Below the pieces are notes generated by a model. The model did no database searches and was not told where the DNA came from. It was given only the letters and a program-made list of their open reading frames with translations. From Pseudomonadota bacterium (lineage in GTDB: Bacteria; Myxococcota_A; Polyangia; Polyangiales; Polyangiaceae): DNA of 10,338 nt. Made by a program: the position numbers and the translations under genes. Within the stretch, counting starts at the first letter, position 1. Each line of letters begins with the position of its first letter. Below are positions 6,751 to 10,338 of the stretch, piece after piece. The DNA is taken from assembly GCA_023411445.1 (NCBI GenBank), contig JAEYOT010000081.1:1-10338 (forward strand). Reading direction: 5' to 3'.

Positions 6751-6795
6751 CAACAGAAATACGGCCTCCCCCCAACAGCTGCCGTACTGGGCTGA

Positions 6796-6818
6796 AACTC
6801 CATGCGTTACATGGAGTT
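6796..6818 (-). terminator. Stem-loop just after the Omp85 gene, possible terminator
   Basis: AACTCCATG and CATGGAGTT form a perfect 9-bp stem with a 5-base loop. It begins 8 bases after the TAA stop of the BamA/TamA-type gene on the minus strand. Only a short TTT follows the stem, so it is either a weak intrinsic terminator or an mRNA 3'-end stabilising hairpin. The stem is less GC-rich than the surroundings, which argues against composition alone producing it. Confidence 0.5.
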
Positions 6819-6826
6819 ACGAGTGC

Positions 6827-9800
6827 TTAGAACAGCCCGATCGAGAAATGGAACGCGCCCAGGTCTTCCCAAAAGCGCTGGCGCTCTCGCTCCGGATCCA
6901 GCTGGTCGAGGATGCGCTCCAAGTTGAAGCCGTAGTCGAACACCAAGGGGCCGACGGGCGTGGAGATGCGGATGCCGCTGCCGGCCGCGTAGCGCAGCCG
7001 AAAGCGCATGTCGCGGAACGCGCGCAGCGAGCTCCACAGGTTGCCGGCGTCCACGAACAGCGCGGTCTGCACGCTGCCGCTGAGCGGGATGCGCAGCTCG
7101 GCGCGCGGGTTCACGAACACGTCGCCGCCGCGGATCAAGATGCGATCCACGCGCAGCACCTCATTGTCTCCCGGGACGGCGCTCGCCAGCTCCTGCGCGT
7201 CGAGCAGCTGCTGGGCGATGTCCTCCGGGATCAACGAGTCCTGCGAGAAGCCGCGGATGGTGTCCACGCCGCCCATGAAGAACAAGCGATCAGGGTAGGT
7301 GTGGGAGCCGGCGATGAGCTGGCTGTTCAAGCCCCAGCGGAAGGACAGCGCGAGCGCGGCCCCGCGCTTCGTGAGCGGGATGTAGCCAGCGACGCGCGAC
7401 GTGTATTGCATGAAGTCGCTCACCACCGGATCGAACGGGCCGTTGCCGGAACTCTCTTTGGCGCGGACGGCCGTGTCACCTACCGGCTTGGCGCGCACGT
7501 GCTCCACTGTGCCCGAGATCAAGAAGCCGCGTGTGGCATCCAGCGGTACGTCGCGCTGGTCCCAGGTGGCCGAGGCGCGCTGCGCGATCACGAACGTGGT
7601 GCCCTCCGGCACACGGAAGGTGGTGCGCTGGCCGCTCTTCTCAATGTACGCGGCTAGGCCGGAGGTGTCGCCCAAGATGGTGGCGGTGTTCAGCTCCAGC
7701 GAGCCGCCGAGCTGCGCGGAGAGCCGCCGCTCAGGCCGAAAGATCAGCGTCGGGATGAAGGCGTCCTTCACCAGGCTGTAGTCGCGGGCGTTGTCGCGCA
7801 CGTCGATGGCCTCGACGTTCAGGCGGAACAGCGGGCCTAGCCCGATCTCGGGGAACTCCACGCTCGCCGAGTTGTGCCGGCCGAAGCGCGTCTCCACCGA
7901 CTCGTGCTTGGCGCGCACGTCCTCCTCGATGATGAACTGTTGCGGCAAGAAATTGAGCTGCGAGCGCAGCGTGAGTTGGATGGCCTCACCCGCCAGGTTG
8001 CGATGGCCGTACTCGAAGGAGACGCGGAAGCCTTCACCGCTGCTGAGGCCGGGGCGCACGTCCACGTACTGTGCCAGCCGCTCCTCCACCGTGATCACCA
8101 CGACCTTCTCACGCGCGGGCACGTACGGATCTTCGAAGCCGACGCTGATGCTGCCGAACACGCCCAGCGTCGCCAGGCGCTCTTCCGTGCGACGCACCAG
8201 GCTACGCCGGTACACGCCACCCTGCTGCAGCGCGACGCGGCTGCGGATCAGCCGCTCGCTGGTGCTCTGCGCGCCGCGGATGACGATGCGCGAGATCCGT
8301 ACCTGCTCGCGCTCGCTGATCACGAAGCGCGCGCGCCCACGCGTGTGATCTGGCGACAGATCCAGCTCTACCTCCGCGTCGGCGAAGGCGAAGCCCTCCT
8401 CCGCGTAAGTGTCGAGCACGCGGCGCCGCGCGCGATCCATCTCGGCTTGGCTGAGCGGCACGTTCAGCTCCAGCTCGGAGGCCAAGAACAGGCGCTTCTC
8501 GACCAGCGCGCGGTTGCCCTCGAACGCCACGTCGTGCAGGTACGTGCGCGGCCCCAGCCGGATCGGCAGGTGCACGGCAAGCTCCGGCGAGCAGCGCTTG
8601 CCCTGCTTCGGGTCCGGTACGCAGTTGAGCGTGGAGTCCAGCGGCGGTTGCTCCAGCGGGATGCCCACGTCGTCATAGCTGCAGGTGGCCTGCGGCAAGA
8701 TCTCACGGCCTTGCTGCAGGCACTGGCCGGGTGGCGAGCGGCGGTCGCAGGCGTGGCGCACGAGCGAGAGCGGGCCAACGGTGGCCGAGAGGTAGCCCTC
8801 CGCGCGGTACAGATCGCGTAGGTGCTCGATCGCCCGCTCGTAGACGTCCGGCACGTAGTACTGGTACGGCGAGAAGTCGCGCGGAGCGTGGCGCATGCCG
8901 CTGGTGAGCGGGCCGTACAGCGGCTCGCTCACGCGCGGATCGACTGGGCCGAGCAGCTCGCCGCCCGGCAGCTCAGCCAGGAAGCTGTCGATCTCCGAGC
9001 TTACTTGCTCGGGCGTAAAATGCGTGAGGCACGGGAAACGCCGCGCCTTGACGCGCAGCGCCTCACCTTCGCGGATCACGAAGACCAGATCGCTCACGGC
9101 GGAGCCCGGTCGCGTGCGCAGCACCGGCGTGACCTGGACGTCGAGCCGGCCGCGCATGAGGTAGTGCAGGCGCAGCTTTTCGCTCAGCGTCTCCGGGGCG
9201 CGGTCGTCGCTGTCCTCCAGCCCCAGCACCGCGGTCAGCTCGTCGGCGTCGAACAGCCGGTTGCCTTCGAAGCCGATGCGGAAGCGCTGATCGGCGCGGA
9301 TCTTGACGTCTAGCACTACCGCGCCGCCCTGGCCCGCCACCAGCTGGTGCTCGACCACGGCGCGGTGAAAGCCGCGCGCGCGCAGCAGCGCCTCGAATTT
9401 GCGATCGGCGGCGTCCATCTGCTCTTCGTCCGCGCGATCGCCGCGATCCATCGGGTACTCGCGCAGCAGGCTGACCAGCACCGGATCCTTCGGATCCGGC
9501 CAGGCGAAGAAGCGGCGCGCGTCGATGCGGCGCGGCTCACCCGGCTCCAGATCGATGCGCAAGGCGATGCGCAGCGGGTCGTCCGTGTCGATGGCTACCA
9601 CTTGCGCGCGGGCGTTGGGAAAGCCGTGTCGCCAGTGCTCGGCGCGCAGGCGCTCTTGCATCTCGAGCAGATCGCGCTCGACGAGCTCGCGGCCTAGCTG
9701 AGCCCCCACCGCGCGCAAGAGCACGTCTTCTGCCAGCACGCCGCCGCTCACCCGCACGTCCGCGATCACGCGCCGCGGCGTGCAGTGGAAGCGCAGCACC

Positions 9801-10144
9801 ACGCCGTCGCCCTCCAGCTCTGCTTCGGCTCGTGCGCTGGCGAAGCGGCCGCTATCCAAGAGCTGGTTCAATGAGCGGCGCACCAGCTCCGGCGACAGCA
9901 GCTGGCCCGGCTCGGCGCGCACGCTGGGCCGCTGGCCTTGCCAGCGGCTGCCGGCCACGACCACCTCCACGCGCGTGAGCGGCCGACCGGCAAGACCGCT
10001 CAGGTCCGGCGCCGGCTCCAGCTTCGGCACGCGCAGTTGGGCAAAGGCGGCGGCGCTCTCCAGCCAACACAGCAGGGCCAGCACGACGGCCAGGACGAGG
10101 CGGCCGGGGGCTTGCCCCGCCGTGACGTGGCGGCCGGAGTGCAT
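6827..10144 (-). CDS. BamA/TamA (Omp85)-family outer membrane assembly protein
   Basis: A 1105-residue Omp85 protein that should insert or assemble beta-barrel proteins in the outer membrane. Residues 1-35 are a signal peptide (hydrophobic core 16-28, cleavage near AFA-Q). The periplasmic part (about 57-688) looks like about six POTRA-type units; the clearest are 288-359 (FRIGFEGNRLFDADEL), 534-611 (YLHDVAFEGNRALVEKRLF) and 615-688 (RISRIVIRGAQST). Between the fourth and fifth lies a non-POTRA stretch (about 365-530) with C372 and five Cys at 466-518. The barrel (about 692-1105) has the lid-lock motif as MGGVDTIRGF (957-966, R964) and ends FHFSIGLF with terminal F1105, a good beta-signal. It is longer than E. 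coli BamA or TamA. AAGGA 5 bases before ATG 10144 supports the start. The divergent TamB-like neighbour favours a TamA-like role, but BamA cannot be excluded. Confidence 0.93.
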   Translation of the reverse strand: MHSGRHVTAGQAPGRLVLAVVLALLCWLESAAAFAQLRVPKLEPAPDLSGLAGRPLTRVEVVVAGSRWQGQRPSVRAEPGQLLSPELVRRSLNQLLDSGRFASARAEAELEGDGVVLRFHCTPRRVIADVRVSGGVLAEDVLLRAVGAQLGRELVERDLLEMQERLRAEHWRHGFPNARAQVVAIDTDDPLRIALRIDLEPGEPRRIDARRFFAWPDPKDPVLVSLLREYPMDRGDRADEEQMDAADRKFEALLRARGFHRAVVEHQLVAGQGGAVVLDVKIRADQRFRIGFEGNRLFDADELTAVLGLEDSDDRAPETLSEKLRLHYLMRGRLDVQVTPVLRTRPGSAVSDLVFVIREGEALRVKARRFPCLTHFTPEQVSSEIDSFLAELPGGELLGPVDPRVSEPLYGPLTSGMRHAPRDFSPYQYYVPDVYERAIEHLRDLYRAEGYLSATVGPLSLVRHACDRRSPPGQCLQQGREILPQATCSYDDVGIPLEQPPLDSTLNCVPDPKQGKRCSPELAVHLPIRLGPRTYLHDVAFEGNRALVEKRLFLASELELNVPLSQAEMDRARRRVLDTYAEEGFAFADAEVELDLSPDHTRGRARFVISEREQVRISRIVIRGAQSTSERLIRSRVALQQGGVYRRSLVRRTEERLATLGVFGSISVGFEDPYVPAREKVVVITVEERLAQYVDVRPGLSSGEGFRVSFEYGHRNLAGEAIQLTLRSQLNFLPQQFIIEEDVRAKHESVETRFGRHNSASVEFPEIGLGPLFRLNVEAIDVRDNARDYSLVKDAFIPTLIFRPERRLSAQLGGSLELNTATILGDTSGLAAYIEKSGQRTTFRVPEGTTFVIAQRASATWDQRDVPLDATRGFLISGTVEHVRAKPVGDTAVRAKESSGNGPFDPVVSDFMQYTSRVAGYIPLTKRGAALALSFRWGLNSQLIAGSHTYPDRLFFMGGVDTIRGFSQDSLIPEDIAQQLLDAQELASAVPGDNEVLRVDRILIRGGDVFVNPRAELRIPLSGSVQTALFVDAGNLWSSLRAFRDMRFRLRYAAGSGIRISTPVGPLVFDYGFNLERILDQLDPERERQRFWEDLGAFHFSIGLF

Positions 10145-10175
10145 CGGGGTCCTTATACTGTGGTATGGCCCGGGG
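10145..10175. promoter_or_regulatory. 31-bp divergent gap between Omp85 and TamB-like genes
   Basis: This gap separates two divergent start codons. For the minus-strand gene, AAGGA (10154-10150) is a well-placed Shine-Dalgarno. For the plus-strand gene, TATACT (10154-10159) resembles a -10 hexamer, but no -35 hexamer lies 16-18 bp upstream and its leader would be only about ten bases. ATAC-TGTG-GTAT (10155-10166) is a small dyad at the centre. The promoters must therefore lie at least partly within the coding ends of both genes. Confidence 0.35.
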
Positions 10176-10338
10176 ATGTCTCAGGCGTCGGCGGCGGTGC
10201 GTTCGTCGCAGAAGAGCGAGCGTCCCGTCAGGCGTCGCCGCGTTGGACGTATCCTTTTGTGGCTGCTCGGCGGCGGTGTGGCGGCAGTGGCCCTGACCTA
10301 TTGGCTGGTCCACCGCTTCGAGTGGGCCGGGCCCCTGG
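10176..10338 (+). CDS. TamB-like translocation/assembly protein, N-terminal fragment (cut by window end)
   Basis: Only the first 54 codons are present; the frame is still open at the window edge. The start is ATG 10176: no in-frame start codon exists closer than the neighbouring gene, and ATG 10165 is in another frame. The visible part is a basic cytoplasmic tail (residues about 9-25, rich in Arg/Lys), a single hydrophobic helix (about 26-45, ILLWLLGGGVAAVALTYWLV) and then HRFEWAGPL entering the periplasm. This matches the N-terminal anchor of TamB/AsmA-like envelope-spanning proteins, which bridge the inner membrane to an Omp85 protein or move lipids across the periplasm. The call rests largely on its head-to-head position next to the BamA/TamA-type gene. 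Any other single-anchor inner-membrane protein would look similar over this length. Confidence 0.6.
   Translation, partial: MSQASAAVRSSQKSERPVRRRRVGRILLWLLGGGVAAVALTYWLVHRFEWAGPL

Larger units (their letters stand above)
6557..6826 (-). other. Structured intergenic/leader region between the Omp85 gene and the EAL gene
   Basis: No gene is evident here. On the minus strand, from the Omp85 stop onward, it holds in order: a 9-bp stem-loop (6818-6796), a CAGCCC segment (6794-6789), TACGGC/GCCGTA arms (6786-6781 and 6765-6760), a GGGCTG segment (6750-6745) and a CAGCCC segment (6734-6729). The GGGCTG segment can pair with either CAGCCC, so two exclusive folds are possible. CCCCAACAG occurs twice on the + strand, at 6748 and 6770, exactly 22 bp apart. 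Nearer the EAL gene, CGTCTCG occurs three times (6623, 6632, 6651). I recognise no known riboswitch; in particular the c-di-GMP-I (GEMM) core is not visible. Confidence 0.5.

Noticed and set aside
6557..6775. Longer EAL protein from the TTG at 6775 or the ATG at 6598
   Set aside because: The TTG version adds an Arg/Pro-rich stretch that starts within the palindromic region. The 6598 ATG has no ribosome site. The ATG at 6556 has AAGG at suitable spacing.
6557..6826. A c-di-GMP-I (GEMM) riboswitch before the EAL gene
   Set aside because: Reading the minus strand, I could not find the conserved GEMM core or its GNRA loop/receptor pattern. A covariance-model search would be decisive.
7874..8821. 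Long open frame on the plus strand (315 codons) inside the Omp85 gene
   Set aside because: It is antisense to a well-supported gene, low in complexity and without recognisable motifs.
10152..10157. TATAAG on the minus strand as a -10 element for the Omp85 gene
   Set aside because: Transcription would start at about the start codon, leaving out the well-placed AAGGA ribosome site that overlaps the same bases. No matching -35 was found either.

Overview
The window is dense, GC-rich DNA (roughly two thirds G+C by eye) carrying eight protein genes: seven complete and one cut by the right edge. It has short gaps, two lipoprotein-type leaders, Cys-rich exported proteins and a long Omp85-family gene next to a TamB-like gene. 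Together these suggest a Gram-negative, myxobacterium-like organism (Myxococcota, perhaps Polyangia). This taxonomic guess comes from gene style only. I see no rRNA, tRNA, CRISPR, insertion sequence or phage gene.

Left block (1-2960), carbohydrate-related. A GH16-family glycoside hydrolase lipoprotein is on the + strand (18-1337). It converges on a two-gene minus-strand unit: a lipoprotein with a CBM11/CIA30-like beta-sandwich (2960-2202), whose stop overlaps by 4 bases the start of a GT-A-fold glycosyltransferase (2205-1351). These genes could act on a surface or extracellular polysaccharide; the substrate is unknown.

Middle block (3056-5731), a regulator/oxidation locus. A TetR-family repressor (minus) is divergent from a membrane fatty acid desaturase (plus). 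The 100-bp gap holds a near-perfect 16-bp palindrome that is a good operator candidate. Seventeen bases after the desaturase lies a ferritin-like protein with a leader-like N-terminus, a Cys-rich N-terminal half and a full set of diiron ligands, so two iron-dependent oxidation-type proteins probably share one transcript.

Right block (5756-10338), signalling and envelope assembly. A stand-alone EAL-domain c-di-GMP phosphodiesterase (minus) has its catalytic residues intact. It is separated from a 1105-residue BamA/TamA-type outer-membrane protein (minus) by a 270-bp intergenic region rich in dyad symmetry, including a perfect 22-bp palindrome and mutually exclusive pairings. The BamA/TamA-type gene is divergent, over only 31 bp, from a gene whose visible N-terminus looks like TamB, so this is probably a TamA/TamB-like pair in head-to-head arrangement.

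The most unusual features are the structured leader before the EAL gene, the Cys-rich insert in the Omp85 protein's periplasmic region, the desaturase plus exported ferritin-like pairing, and the overlap of a glycosyltransferase with a carbohydrate-binding lipoprotein. I found no defence system, mobile element or clearly novel multi-gene machine.
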